DNA of 64,000 bases from Butyrivibrio sp. NC2007 (GTDB lineage: Bacteria > Bacillota > Clostridia > Lachnospirales > Lachnospiraceae). How positions within the stretch are numbered: position 1 is the first letter of the stretch; every line of letters starts with the position of its first letter. A program made the translations under genes and the position numbers. The notes under the pieces were generated by a model that did not search any database, was not told the DNA's origin, and saw only the letters and a program-made list of their open reading frames with translations. This document shows, piece by piece, positions 17,663 through 25,994 of the stretch. The stretch covers positions 43,988-107,987 of the forward strand of contig NZ_ATWY01000017.1 in the NCBI RefSeq assembly GCF_000421405.1, read 5' to 3'.

Positions 17663-18142
17663 ATGATAATACTTCAACTGGTCATATACTGCCTTATATT
17701 TACGTTGATGGTCAGGTTTTCTGTTCGCGGAGGCGCAATAGACGGGATGTATTTCTATCCCAAGGCGGTACAAGACAGGGCAATAGAGATTGGTCTTACT
17801 ACACGGGAGACCATGAATAGAAAAAGAAAGATATTCATGACGGAATTCTATATCGTCATGCTGACAACCCTTGTGCTGATCATAGGATTATGGAATAACG
17901 TATCAGATTTCAAGGCAGCATATCTGCACGCCCTGTTGTTCCTTGAGGTGATGAACTGGTATGACGGGATCGTTATCGATGAGGTATGGGTTAGATACAG
18001 TAAATTTTGGGTGATTCCCGGATGCGAAGACATACCTTATGTTCAGACTATAAAGCAGATGCTGAAAAAGAGACTGTTTTTGACACTTGTATGGGTTATA
18101 GGAGCAGCAATAGTTGCAGGTATCGTGACTTTAGTCTTTTAG
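17663..18142 (+). CDS. Small four-helix membrane protein (paralogue A)
   Basis: A 159-residue protein with about four membrane segments and no recognised family. Its C-terminal half (NWYDGIVIDEVWVRYSKFWVIPGCED) lines up with the next gene (KVYDMICFDYFLLMKFKFFQYYFPEV), so the two are tandem paralogues. It lies between the first alpha/beta hydrolase and the ATC-hydrolase homologue. A role in membrane passage of the ligand is possible, but there is no direct evidence. Confidence 0.65.
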   Translation: MIILQLVIYCLIFTLMVRFSVRGGAIDGMYFYPKAVQDRAIEIGLTTRETMNRKRKIFMTEFYIVMLTTLVLIIGLWNNVSDFKAAYLHALLFLEVMNWYDGIVIDEVWVRYSKFWVIPGCEDIPYVQTIKQMLKKRLFLTLVWVIGAAIVAGIVTLVF

Positions 18143-18154
18143 GAGGAGTAATAG

Positions 18155-18655
18155 ATGATTCTTACTATTTTTCTGGCGTTAGTTTTTTGTGTGGCGATAA
18201 CGCTGATGATGTTTTCTGCAGTAGCATTTATACAGGATAAGAAATTCTTTTCATCAGCACCGAAGGAAGCTCAGAACGTGATAATCCCTCGGGAGAAAGA
18301 ACTGTTCTATGGTGCTCGGGCAATAGGCTGGACATTCATGGTGTTCAGTATTCTGCTGATACTCGGAGTTGGAGTGATCTCTATATGGGATGGTTTCAGA
18401 AGCGGTTTTTCTTTCTGGCAGTTCTTCTTTAGATTTGTGTCGATTTTTACTGTATATAAGGTGTACGACATGATATGTTTTGACTACTTTCTGCTCATGA
18501 AATTTAAGTTCTTCCAATATTATTTTCCTGAAGTGGATAGTGTTTATACTGGCAGAAAGTATGGATTTAACATAAAGAGTCAATTGTTAAAACTACTTGT
18601 TATATTCCCGGTTGCCTCGGCATTTGCAGCTTGGATATGTACGATCTTTCAATAG
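18155..18655 (+). CDS. Small four-helix membrane protein (paralogue B)
   Basis: A 166-residue protein with about four membrane segments and an AGGAGG ribosome site. It is a tandem paralogue of the preceding gene (shared acidic/aromatic loop before the last helix). Two such proteins side by side could form a heteromer. I do not recognise a family. Confidence 0.65.
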   Translation: MILTIFLALVFCVAITLMMFSAVAFIQDKKFFSSAPKEAQNVIIPREKELFYGARAIGWTFMVFSILLILGVGVISIWDGFRSGFSFWQFFFRFVSIFTVYKVYDMICFDYFLLMKFKFFQYYFPEVDSVYTGRKYGFNIKSQLLKLLVIFPVASAFAAWICTIFQ

Positions 18656-18684
18656 CATAGAGTAAAATGAGCGGGAGATAAGCA

Positions 18685-19311
18685 ATGAATACAGAGAAAG
18701 AATTAAAGAAAAAGACTGTTAGGATAATGAAAAGCAAGAAGGCTTTCAAGGCTGAGATTGAAAAAAGATTTTCAGCATCTGAGAGTGAAAAGATATGGAA
18801 AAATGCTCATAGAAGATTATGCAAAATGTACTCTGAGCATGAGAGTCTTCCAAAGGGTATCAGTGCACACACAGATTCCTTTATCTTCCCTGCGGCGGCT
18901 ATATATCTTTCTATGAAGGAGAAAAATCCTGACATTGCTTATGATGTGATGAAGCAGGTTATGGCTATCAGATCAGAAAAGATGGGGCAATCATTAGCAA
19001 GGTGCTGCAAGATCCCAGGGTTCAGGAGATTTTTCTTAAGTATGTGGGATACACTGAGCCATAAAATGTTTGGAGAAGCATCTGGTTTTAAAAATGTGTT
19101 CTATCCAAAGGAAAAGGATTGCTTCCGTATGGATATCACTCAGTGCCCGTATCATAAGTATCTTACGGAACTGGGATGTCCGGAAATAAATGTTCTGTTT
19201 TGCGAGAATGATGTTCATATGTATGGAAAGCTGCCGGGGATGAGGTTTACCAGGACAATGACTATAGGTTCCGGCGGTGAATTGTGTGATTTTAAGATGG
19301 AAATAGTTTGA
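18685..19311 (+). CDS. L-2-amino-thiazoline-4-carboxylic acid hydrolase family protein (paralogue 2)
   Basis: A 208-residue protein with the most canonical ATC-hydrolase ending of the three paralogues: TQCPYHKYLTELGCPE, then FCENDVHMYGKLPGM, FTRTMTIGSGG and LCDF. The conserved Cys, the Cys-x2-Asp-like step and the final Cys-Asp match paralogues 1 and 3. The family enzyme hydrolyses a thiazoline ring of a cysteine-derived compound. It is in the eight-gene operon behind operator copy 3, directly ahead of the LCM-like methyltransferase. Confidence 0.82.
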   Translation: MNTEKELKKKTVRIMKSKKAFKAEIEKRFSASESEKIWKNAHRRLCKMYSEHESLPKGISAHTDSFIFPAAAIYLSMKEKNPDIAYDVMKQVMAIRSEKMGQSLARCCKIPGFRRFFLSMWDTLSHKMFGEASGFKNVFYPKEKDCFRMDITQCPYHKYLTELGCPEINVLFCENDVHMYGKLPGMRFTRTMTIGSGGELCDFKMEIV

Positions 19312-19332
19312 TCTCTGGAGGAGTATTCCGTG

Positions 19333-20187
19333 ATGGAAGTCGTATCAAAAAAATACCACATTGAGAAAAATACAGTTCAGGAGACACTGATTATTCCGCT
19401 TTATGGAAGAAAGGTTTGTTCAGAGCATTTTCCAGAGCTTTTCAAGGACGAGGAAGCTGAGCGAATATGCAACATGTTGGATTACGATTTCGCTGTAAAG
19501 GGCAAAAGAATGGAGAGCGGTGTCGGGCTTTTTGGCGCATTGGAAGTAGCTCAAAGACAATATGATCTTGCTTGGGAAGTGAGAGATTATTTAAAGAATC
19601 ACCCTGATGCAAGTGTTGTGAATTTGGGATGCGGTTTGGATGATACGTTTCATAAGTGTGATAACGGTTCATGTATAGGGTACAATATCGATATGCCAGA
19701 TGTGATTGCGGTAAGAAATGAGCTGTTACCAGCAGCTGCACGAGAAAGCAATATTGGATATGATTTAAATGACTATTCATGGATGGACATGATTGATGCT
19801 TCAAAAGGAACTGTTTTCTTCGCATCGGGTGTGTTTTATTATTTCAGAAAAGAAGATGTAAGAAAACTATTAGGCAAGTTGGCGAAGAGATTCCCAGGGG
19901 GCGTAATTGTATTTGATTCCTGTAATAGTCGCGGGGCAAAGATGATGACGAAGACATGGCTTAAAGAAGCTGGAATATCTGATGTCAGCGCATTCTTTTC
20001 ATTAGAGGATAAATCTGAAATTGAAAGCTGGTGCACGGATTTTGAGGCGGTTACGGCTCGAAGCTACATGCGTGGATATAGGGATATTTATAAGGATGTA
20101 GGTCTTTTACATAAGATGATGATCAGTTTCTGCGACAGATATGTGAACATGCAGATCATAAGGGTAGCCTTTAAGGAGGAATCTTAA
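19333..20187 (+). CDS. Leucine carboxyl methyltransferase/TcmP-like O-methyltransferase
   Basis: About 284 residues of the LCM/TcmP family. QETLIIPLYGRKVCSEHFPEL near the start and the SAM motif VVNLGCGLDDTF are typical. The family methylates carboxyl or hydroxyl groups, often on natural products. GGAGGAG (19317-19323) precedes both a GTG at 19330 and the ATG at 19333, and I took the ATG. It is flanked by the ATC-hydrolase homologue and the six-helix protein, as another methyltransferase is in the first operon. Confidence 0.78.
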   Translation: MEVVSKKYHIEKNTVQETLIIPLYGRKVCSEHFPELFKDEEAERICNMLDYDFAVKGKRMESGVGLFGALEVAQRQYDLAWEVRDYLKNHPDASVVNLGCGLDDTFHKCDNGSCIGYNIDMPDVIAVRNELLPAAARESNIGYDLNDYSWMDMIDASKGTVFFASGVFYYFRKEDVRKLLGKLAKRFPGGVIVFDSCNSRGAKMMTKTWLKEAGISDVSAFFSLEDKSEIESWCTDFEAVTARSYMRGYRDIYKDVGLLHKMMISFCDRYVNMQIIRVAFKEES

Positions 20188-20189
20188 AA

Positions 20190-20870
20190 ATGAACTCAAA
20201 GCAAAGAATTATGTTTGGATGTTATGCCATGGTATTAGCCATAGTTGGTGACTATTTGCTTGGTTTTGGAACAATAGGTACGAGTTCGGATCCTGATGCA
20301 TATTTGGGAATAGATTGGAATGTTGCTCCGGATTGGAGGTATGCTGTTTCATCCATTCTTGGTTTTTTGTGTGCAGCCATGTTTGCTTATGCTGCCACAG
20401 AACTTCTAAGAGTTATGGAAGAAAACTATAAGCTGGAATCATACAAGCTGTATAAGATCTTTAAGGTGGCAAATTGGAGCGGGATTTTGTATTTTGCTTT
20501 TATTCATATAGGAATCTGCATGCTTCCGGTAGTCTTTAACGCTGGCATGGAGGCGACGGGAGATATTCCTACAGCTGCAACAATGACAGTAAGGGTGCTA
20601 AAGAGCATAGCTGTTCCAATGGTAGCTGGATTTATCACCTGCGATCTCCTAGTAACAATCGGATGGATTGGTATGGTTATGAAAGGACTTATTCCGGTTA
20701 AGAAAGTATTCATAATCTGTTGCCCGATATTCGGTGTTTTATTTGGCCAGCTTTTGAATCTTATCGCAGAAGGCTTGGACTCGGGGACAGAATCCTTCGG
20801 ATGGCTTGTTATGTATCTGGTCTGTGCGATATGCCTAACAAAAGATAAGGAGAAAAGTGTCCGATTATGA
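20190..20870 (+). CDS. Six-helix membrane protein, paralogue of the protein at 7709
   Basis: A 226-residue protein with about six membrane helices and an AAGGAGG ribosome site. It resembles 7709-8401 in its opening (LAIVGDYLLGFGT), the following RYAVSSILG segment and overall helix layout, at similar length. It may be a DUF6796-type protein (uncertain). It overlaps the next hydrolase gene by 4 bases. The repeated partnership with ATC-hydrolase homologues points to one pathway. Confidence 0.7.
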   Translation: MNSKQRIMFGCYAMVLAIVGDYLLGFGTIGTSSDPDAYLGIDWNVAPDWRYAVSSILGFLCAAMFAYAATELLRVMEENYKLESYKLYKIFKVANWSGILYFAFIHIGICMLPVVFNAGMEATGDIPTAATMTVRVLKSIAVPMVAGFITCDLLVTIGWIGMVMKGLIPVKKVFIICCPIFGVLFGQLLNLIAEGLDSGTESFGWLVMYLVCAICLTKDKEKSVRL

Positions 20871-21616
20871 GATTTCTGACACATGGGGATAAGGAAAAAC
20901 GATCGCTTATGCTGATCCATGGTATGGCAAATACATCGGATCTTTTTGATCCGTTACTTCCGTACCTGAAAGATTATTATGTGGTTGTTTGCGAATTGGA
21001 TGGTCACTCAAGAAGTGAAGCGGGAAACTTTGTTTCGGTAAGCGATGCAGCTCAGAAAATCGAAAAATATGTTAAGGAAACTCTCAGTGGAAGACTCTAC
21101 GGCCTTCTGGGATTTTCTCTTGGAGGAACCATCGCAACGGAACTAATCAGCAGAGGGAATATAGAAGTAGACAGAACTGTTTTGGATGCGGCATTTGTAA
21201 TAAAGATGGGCATAATGACATATCCATTCAAATGGCTGTTTCAGGGCTCTATATGGAGCATCAAAAAGAATATCCATGTTCCAAAGCCACTTGTGGAAAG
21301 CATCATGGGAAAAGGAAACAGTGGAATAGTAGATACGCTTTATAAGGGAGTATCTCTTAAATCTGTTGGTAATGCAGCCTTGTCCTGCTACACATATACG
21401 ATAAAGGATGGAATAAAGGATTATCATAATCCAGTCGTGTTCTGGCACGGAGAAAATGAACCATACCCAGTAAAGAGTGCGAAGCTTTTGAAGAGATATC
21501 TCCCCCAGATAAAAAAGCGGGTATTTAAAGGAATGGGCCATGGCCAGATGCTTCATGAACATACGAAGGTCTACGCCCAAAGATTGGTAGAGTTTTTGGA
21601 GGATTCAGAGAAATGA
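20867..21616 (+). CDS. Alpha/beta hydrolase
   Basis: A 249-residue alpha/beta hydrolase. The oxyanion segment LMLIHGMANTSD, nucleophile elbow GFSLGG with Ser84, and late GMGHGQM with the catalytic His are visible. It overlaps its neighbours on both sides by 4 bases, so it is co-translated with the six-helix protein and the third ATC-hydrolase homologue. The substrate is unknown. Confidence 0.85.
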   Translation: MRFLTHGDKEKRSLMLIHGMANTSDLFDPLLPYLKDYYVVVCELDGHSRSEAGNFVSVSDAAQKIEKYVKETLSGRLYGLLGFSLGGTIATELISRGNIEVDRTVLDAAFVIKMGIMTYPFKWLFQGSIWSIKKNIHVPKPLVESIMGKGNSGIVDTLYKGVSLKSVGNAALSCYTYTIKDGIKDYHNPVVFWHGENEPYPVKSAKLLKRYLPQIKKRVFKGMGHGQMLHEHTKVYAQRLVEFLEDSEK

Positions 21617-22245
21617 AGTATAGTGGAATGCCGGCGGCTATGTGGCTCTTATACAAAAAATCTTTTCAAAAGGCACTTGTAAATGACCTTAAGAAAAGCC
21701 CCGAAGAGGCAAAGCGGATTATGGCAAAGGCAAAGCCAAAATACAAAGAGATCATTAGCAAGCTCCCTGAATTTGAAAAAGGCGACAGGTTCAAGGCGAA
21801 TATTGTAAATTGCGCCATTCTGACATCTGTATTTCTTAGTATGGACAGAAAACCAACGGCTGCCGAGGCAACCACATACTATGAGCACGCCATGACAAAC
21901 TTTGCGACCAAAGCATTCTGCAAATTGGGAGGGAAGCAGAAGTTCACAGATAAAGATATTGAGGGAATGAAGAAGACGGCGGCTCTAAAAGCGGCTGACA
22001 GAAATCCTTATTCCTGGAATATGGAGTACCTGCCCTATGAGGATGGAAGCGGATATGAGGCGAGGTTCACAAAGTGTGGTATCTGTACCCTCATGAAAGA
22101 ATACGGATTATTTGAGCTGGTTCCTGCTATGTGCCATCTTGACTACACTATGAGCGAATTTGGAGGCGCCTCAACTTTTGCTAGAGAATATACTCTCGCA
22201 TCCGGCGGACCATATTGCGATTGTGGATATAAAAAGAAAAAATAG
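21613..22245 (+). CDS. L-2-amino-thiazoline-4-carboxylic acid hydrolase family protein (paralogue 3)
   Basis: A 210-residue protein, more divergent than the other two. It keeps FTKCGICTLMKEYGL, AMCHLDY, a late ASGGPYC, and the final CD (CDCGYKKKK). It is the last gene of the operon behind operator copy 3. Divergence around the final CD segment (CDC instead of CDF or CDY) suggests altered specificity. Membership in the family is likely, activity is unproven. Confidence 0.68.
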   Translation: MKYSGMPAAMWLLYKKSFQKALVNDLKKSPEEAKRIMAKAKPKYKEIISKLPEFEKGDRFKANIVNCAILTSVFLSMDRKPTAAEATTYYEHAMTNFATKAFCKLGGKQKFTDKDIEGMKKTAALKAADRNPYSWNMEYLPYEDGSGYEARFTKCGICTLMKEYGLFELVPAMCHLDYTMSEFGGASTFAREYTLASGGPYCDCGYKKKK

Positions 22246-22541
22246 CAACTTGGAGTAGTTTGAAATGATAAAAACAATTGTCGTTGCGTTAGTATTACGT
22301 TTTCTTCCGGAGGATGTAAGACTTGCTGCTAAGGAACTTATGGTTTCCGGAAGCTTACTATTCGATTTGTAATACTGCTATATATCATGAAGGCATTTGA
22401 TATAATTGTTCAGGATCAATGGCTTGTGATGACAGTGGGGTATTTTAAAAAGATTTTTCCTGTAAATTGCGGTATTGCTTTTTTTATTTAGGCTGAAACT
22501 GGCGTTATATCGAATGAAGATTGATATAGGGAGAAGATGGG
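22246..22541. other. Intergenic stretch with a 35-codon remnant-like ORF
   Basis: No clear gene. A short frame (22265-22372, plus strand) could encode a 35-residue peptide ending VSGSLLFDL. It has no convincing ribosome site and looks like a degraded fragment. The rest (22373-22541) is AT-rich leader for the HEAT-repeat gene. Confidence 0.4.
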
Positions 22542-23144
22542 GTGAACGAATCAGCGCTGTATAAGGAACTTGGAGTTTTAACAAAGGATAAGAGCAGGTG
22601 GGAAGAAAACATTCCGTATGTGTCATCGCTTCTTGCTCACGAATCTGAAAAAATTAAAGCAAAGGCCCTATGGCTGCTTGGTGAGATGGGGCTTGAACAT
22701 CCAAAGAAAGTAAAAGATTATGTTAAAGAGATAGTTTCTTTTTGCGATAGCCAGGTGCCGCTTTTAAGAGAAAGAGCGGTTAATGCGCTAGGAAGGATAG
22801 GTAGAGCCGACTATTATTTGATTCAGGAATACTGGGAGGACTTGTTCAAATTCGCTTCTGATGAGGATCCAAAGGTCAGGCTGAGCTTCATCTGGGCGTC
22901 TGAAAACATTGCTACAAATACACCGGATATTTATGAAGGATATATGTCTGTGTTTGAAAGTCTTCTACACGATACGGACGATAAGGTAAGAATGGAAGCA
23001 CCTGAGATATTCCGGGTCCTTGGTAAACGCAGACCGGAGTTTGTCAGGCCATACATTACGCAGTTACAGAAAATGTCAGAGACAGATAGTAACCGCGTAG
23101 TAAGGATACATTGCTTAGGCGCGATTAAAGCAACAAATAGGTGA
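22542..23144 (+). CDS. HEAT-repeat protein
   Basis: A 200-residue helical protein starting at a GTG with GGGAGAAG upstream. Successive units of about 36 residues (HESEKIKAKALWLLGEMG, VPLLRERAVNALGRIG, PKVRLSFIWASENIA, DKVRMEAPEIFRVLG) are HEAT repeats. Such repeats make protein- or nucleic-acid-binding scaffolds; bacterial members include DNA-glycosylase-like and lyase-chaperone proteins. Nothing here assigns a specific role. Confidence 0.75.
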   Translation: MNESALYKELGVLTKDKSRWEENIPYVSSLLAHESEKIKAKALWLLGEMGLEHPKKVKDYVKEIVSFCDSQVPLLRERAVNALGRIGRADYYLIQEYWEDLFKFASDEDPKVRLSFIWASENIATNTPDIYEGYMSVFESLLHDTDDKVRMEAPEIFRVLGKRRPEFVRPYITQLQKMSETDSNRVVRIHCLGAIKATNR

Positions 23145-23189
23145 TTTGAAAGCAAATGAAGGAAGAATATCCCGGGAACAGAGGAGCTC

Positions 23190-23297
23190 ATGCCTTATAT
23201 TCACGGGAAAACACTGGCGGTTAAATGGATTGGGCCTTTGATCGGATTTCCAATACTTGCGGCAATCCTGGCATGGGTTATGCAACTGGCAGGGTAA
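23190..23297 (+). CDS. Possible 35-residue membrane peptide or permease remnant
   Basis: A short frame behind GAGGAG. It encodes MPYIHGKTLAVKWIGP followed by one hydrophobic helix (LIGFPILAAILAWVMQ). It could be a small membrane protein or the end of a lost permease. The ribosome site is very close (3 bases), so the call is weak. Confidence 0.3.
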   Translation: MPYIHGKTLAVKWIGPLIGFPILAAILAWVMQLAG

Positions 23298-23320
23298 ATC
23301 TTTTACTTGGGAGGATTAGT

Positions 23321-23869
23321 ATGAACGCTAGAGAATACCTGGATATTTTACACATTGCTGAGAGATTGAAAGATACGCCACGCCATTGCACTACTACAAA
23401 AAGGCGGACAGAGAGTGTTGCTGAACATAGTTGGCGTATTTCGCTGATGGCATTTCTTCTAAGGCATGAGTTTCCGGATCTGGATATGGATAAAGTTGTA
23501 GACATGTGCCTCATCCATGATCTTGGGGAATGCTTTACTGGTGATATTCCAACCTTTATCAAAACAGATGATGACAGAGAAGTTGAGGATTTGCTTCTCA
23601 ACAAATGGGTGCAATCACTGCCGGAGGAATTATCCAGAGATATCGCCGGGTTATACAAAGAGATGGATGCGCAGGAAACTAAGGAAGCAAAGCTATACAA
23701 GTCTCTTGATAAGCTCGAAGCTCTTATACAGCACAATGAATCTCCTATAGATACATGGTCAGAAAACGAGTATGAGCTTAATAAAACATATGCATTTGAT
23801 ACTGTTGCATTCTCAGATTGGCTTACTGAACTGAGAAAAGAAATTTTGGATGATACCCTAAAAAGATAG
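23321..23869 (+). CDS. HD-domain phosphohydrolase (YfbR-like)
   Basis: 182 residues with HD metal ligands His36 (AEHSW), His66-Asp67 (LIHDLGE) and a later Asp in YKSLDKLEAL. The layout matches the YfbR/HDDC2 5'-nucleotidase group, which dephosphorylates nucleoside monophosphates. The ATG at 23321 follows GGGAGG. It is the last plus-strand gene before the conjugative element's leader. Confidence 0.82.
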   Translation: MNAREYLDILHIAERLKDTPRHCTTTKRRTESVAEHSWRISLMAFLLRHEFPDLDMDKVVDMCLIHDLGECFTGDIPTFIKTDDDREVEDLLLNKWVQSLPEELSRDIAGLYKEMDAQETKEAKLYKSLDKLEALIQHNESPIDTWSENEYELNKTYAFDTVAFSDWLTELRKEILDDTLKR

Positions 23870-23949
23870 AAGCAAAGAAGCAGTAACTTGCGGTATAACT
23901 GAGAAAGAATCGAGATTTGGAGTAATCATAGTCTATGAAATTTTCCAGT

Positions 23950-23986
23950 GCCCCGATTTGCCCCTCTTATGCCCCTTTTTCGCCCC
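23950..23986. repeat. Four helically phased GCCCC repeats at the element's left boundary
   Basis: GCCCC occurs at 23950, 23960, 23971 and 23982, that is every 10-11 bases on one DNA face. The repeats sit just upstream of the presumed leader promoter (TATAAT at 24026-24031) of the conjugative operon and near the likely left end of the element. They may be a regulator or integrase-arm array. Confidence 0.5.
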
Positions 23987-24025
23987 TAACTTCACCTTTT
24001 TATCATTTTTTAGGCATGATATTAT

Positions 24026-24149
24026 TATAATGCGCCAAGTGATATGAGATGCACAGCTTCACATACCGCGGGGCGTATTTCTTTTGCAAAAGAATAACCT
24101 GAAATGAAGCACTGTGTTTTGACAGGGATGTCATTACACAGTGTTTTTT
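24026..24149 (+). promoter_or_regulatory. Leader of the DUF5688 operon with attenuator-like terminator
   Basis: A TATAAT at 24026-24031 is followed by a 16-bp palindrome (24079-24094). Then comes a strong terminator: CACTGTGT (24110-24117) pairs with ACACAGTG (24136-24143), and inside it TGACA (24120-24124) pairs with TGTCA (24129-24133) around GGGA. TTTTTT (24144-24149) ends it. It stands 41 bases before the DUF5688 start, so readthrough would be needed to express the conjugation operon. Confidence 0.7.
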
Positions 24150-24189
24150 CATGCCTTAAAACATTTGGATAAGAGAGGGGAAATTAAAA

Positions 24190-25263
24190 ATGGACTTTGA
24201 GACATTTAAAGAGAATCTGGCCAATGATGTGAAGGAGCAGTTCTACGAGAGATATGGAAAAGAGGTTGCTGTAGAGAGTCACAAGATCGACAAGATGAAT
24301 GAAACTTACGAAGCACTCACTGTAAAGCCTGAGGATGGCGTCATCGGTGTAAACCTTAACGTAGATTCACTCTACAAGGACTACGAAGAGGGCAGACCTT
24401 ATGACACTATCGTGACAGGCGCTACAGAAGTTGCTGGAACTGCTCTTGAGAACAGACCGGACTTTGACATCGATGCCTTCACTGATTATGACAAGATGAA
24501 ATCAACTCTTGCCATGGAAGTTGTTTCTGCAGAGAGGAACGCTGAGCTCCTGGAGACAGTACCTCATAAGGACATTGAGGACATGGCTGTTGTTTACCGA
24601 TTTGTGATCGGTGAGACTTCACAGGGTTCCGGTACAATCCTTGTTACCAATCAGATGCTTGATAACTACGGCATCACTCCCGAGCAGCTTCATGAGGACG
24701 CTGTTAAGAACGCACCTGAGATTCGACCTCTTGTCATCGAGGGAATGGCAGAGGTGCTTGCAAAGCAGATGGGAGTTGAGGACCTTGAGATGCTTGGTCT
24801 TAACATTCCACCTGAGCAGGAGCAGATGTTTGTTGCATCTGTAGAAGGAAACGTACATGGTGCCGGAGTGCTGGCATATAACGATTTTATGGAGAAGGCA
24901 TCTGAGAGAGTTAATAATCAGAGCTTTTTCATTTTGCCAAGTTCTATACACGAACTTCTGATTATTCCTGACAATGGTAACTTCGATCTCAAGAGCCTGG
25001 AGAACATGGTAAAAGAGGTCAATGCTACCACAGTGGATCCTGCTGACCAGCTCACTGATAATGTGTATCACTATGATGCGCAGAATAAGGTCTTTGAGCT
25101 TGGTGAGAAGTTCGTAGAGCGCCAGGCAGCAAAAGAGGAAAAGGCAGCCGAGAAGAAATCTCTTCTTGGAGAGCTTAAGGCTGCTAAGGAAGAGGCTTCA
25201 AAGGCACCTAAGAAGGATGCTGCTGATATTGGCAGTAAGTCCAAGGGCGAAGCAGCCATCTGA
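24190..25263 (+). CDS. DUF5688 family protein
   Basis: A 357-residue acidic, soluble protein of the DUF5688 family, usual in Lachnospiraceae conjugative elements. The N-terminus (FKENLANDVKEQFYERYG) and NLNVDSLYKDYEEGRPYD are characteristic. The last 50 residues are Lys/Ala/Glu-rich and probably coiled. It is the first gene behind the attenuated leader. A role in element maintenance or host take-over is possible; function is unknown. Confidence 0.8.
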   Translation: MDFETFKENLANDVKEQFYERYGKEVAVESHKIDKMNETYEALTVKPEDGVIGVNLNVDSLYKDYEEGRPYDTIVTGATEVAGTALENRPDFDIDAFTDYDKMKSTLAMEVVSAERNAELLETVPHKDIEDMAVVYRFVIGETSQGSGTILVTNQMLDNYGITPEQLHEDAVKNAPEIRPLVIEGMAEVLAKQMGVEDLEMLGLNIPPEQEQMFVASVEGNVHGAGVLAYNDFMEKASERVNNQSFFILPSSIHELLIIPDNGNFDLKSLENMVKEVNATTVDPADQLTDNVYHYDAQNKVFELGEKFVERQAAKEEKAAEKKSLLGELKAAKEEASKAPKKDAADIGSKSKGEAAI

Positions 25264-25269
25264 TCATAT

Positions 25270-25310
25270 GGGCGCTGGTCTGTAAAGTTTCCGGACCGGC
25301 GTCCATTTTT
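25270..25310 (+). terminator. Intrinsic terminator after DUF5688 gene
   Basis: GGCGCTGGTC (25271-25280) pairs over 10 bp with GACCGGCGTC (25294-25303), with two G-T pairs, followed by CATTTTT. It probably reduces readthrough into the PcfB-VirD4 genes. Confidence 0.65.
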
Positions 25311-25346
25311 GCAGAAAGTATTTCTTTTTATGAGGGGGATAAAGAG

Positions 25347-25541
25347 ATGTCAGCACAATACAACAGAGACAAATACAGTGGTGGTAAGAGTTTTCAGGGT
25401 ACAAGGGATCCGATCCCAGTGGCAGGGTTAAAACCGCATAACTGCAAAACTCCATGCCCTTATGGAAATGGAACAACTTTCTGTTTTCCATGCATGGCCA
25501 AGATCATGGATGAACACAAGAAACTAAGAAAGGCAGCGTGA
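25347..25541 (+). CDS. Small Cys-containing element protein
   Basis: A 64-residue basic protein with four cysteines in CKTPCPYG and CFPCM, suggesting a small zinc site. I do not recognise a family. It overlaps the next gene by 4 bases, within the run of genes leading to PcfB and VirD4. Confidence 0.6.
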   Translation: MSAQYNRDKYSGGKSFQGTRDPIPVAGLKPHNCKTPCPYGNGTTFCFPCMAKIMDEHKKLRKAA

Positions 25542-25984
25542 AAGCGATGGAGGAACTTAAGATAAAGATTGAACTTGATCCGGTTACAGATGGAATCATC
25601 AAGTTCCCTGGTAACTTTATGGCGGATGTAAGTGGAGATATCAGAAAGGGTCTTGTTATTGGTACGGACGAAAACTTCCGATCAGTCAATACTGATGAGA
25701 TGGACAGAATCTTTGATGGGATAGGACAGGATGGATATGCAGCTCCTATTGGAGATGATTATCTTCTGTGCTTTTCCGGGAACAGCATAATGGATACGGG
25801 ATATGCAAGATATCTTGTCGGCAGTGCAATCATGGTAAAAGTTGGGAAGGATTCAAGGATCAAGCCACTTACAGATATTGACATCAAGATTATGCGGACC
25901 AACTTCCAGATGGGGCTTATCACCCTTACATATGGCAGTGAAACATTTGGAGCATATCCTCTGGAGTATGAAGCCGCAGCATGA
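25538..25984 (+). CDS. Hypothetical conjugative-element protein
   Basis: A 148-residue soluble protein starting at GTG 25538 or at the in-frame ATG 25547. It is of mixed alpha/beta composition without membrane segments and I do not recognise a family. It is tightly packed between the Cys protein and PcfB, so it is probably part of the element's transfer operon. Confidence 0.65.
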   Translation: MKAMEELKIKIELDPVTDGIIKFPGNFMADVSGDIRKGLVIGTDENFRSVNTDEMDRIFDGIGQDGYAAPIGDDYLLCFSGNSIMDTGYARYLVGSAIMVKVGKDSRIKPLTDIDIKIMRTNFQMGLITLTYGSETFGAYPLEYEAAA

Positions 25985-25994
25985 GGTGTAGCCT

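Noticed and set aside
23870..24189. An att core repeat shared with the region after int
   Set aside because: Only short matches such as TTTTGACAG are common to both ends; not enough to define attL/attR by eye.
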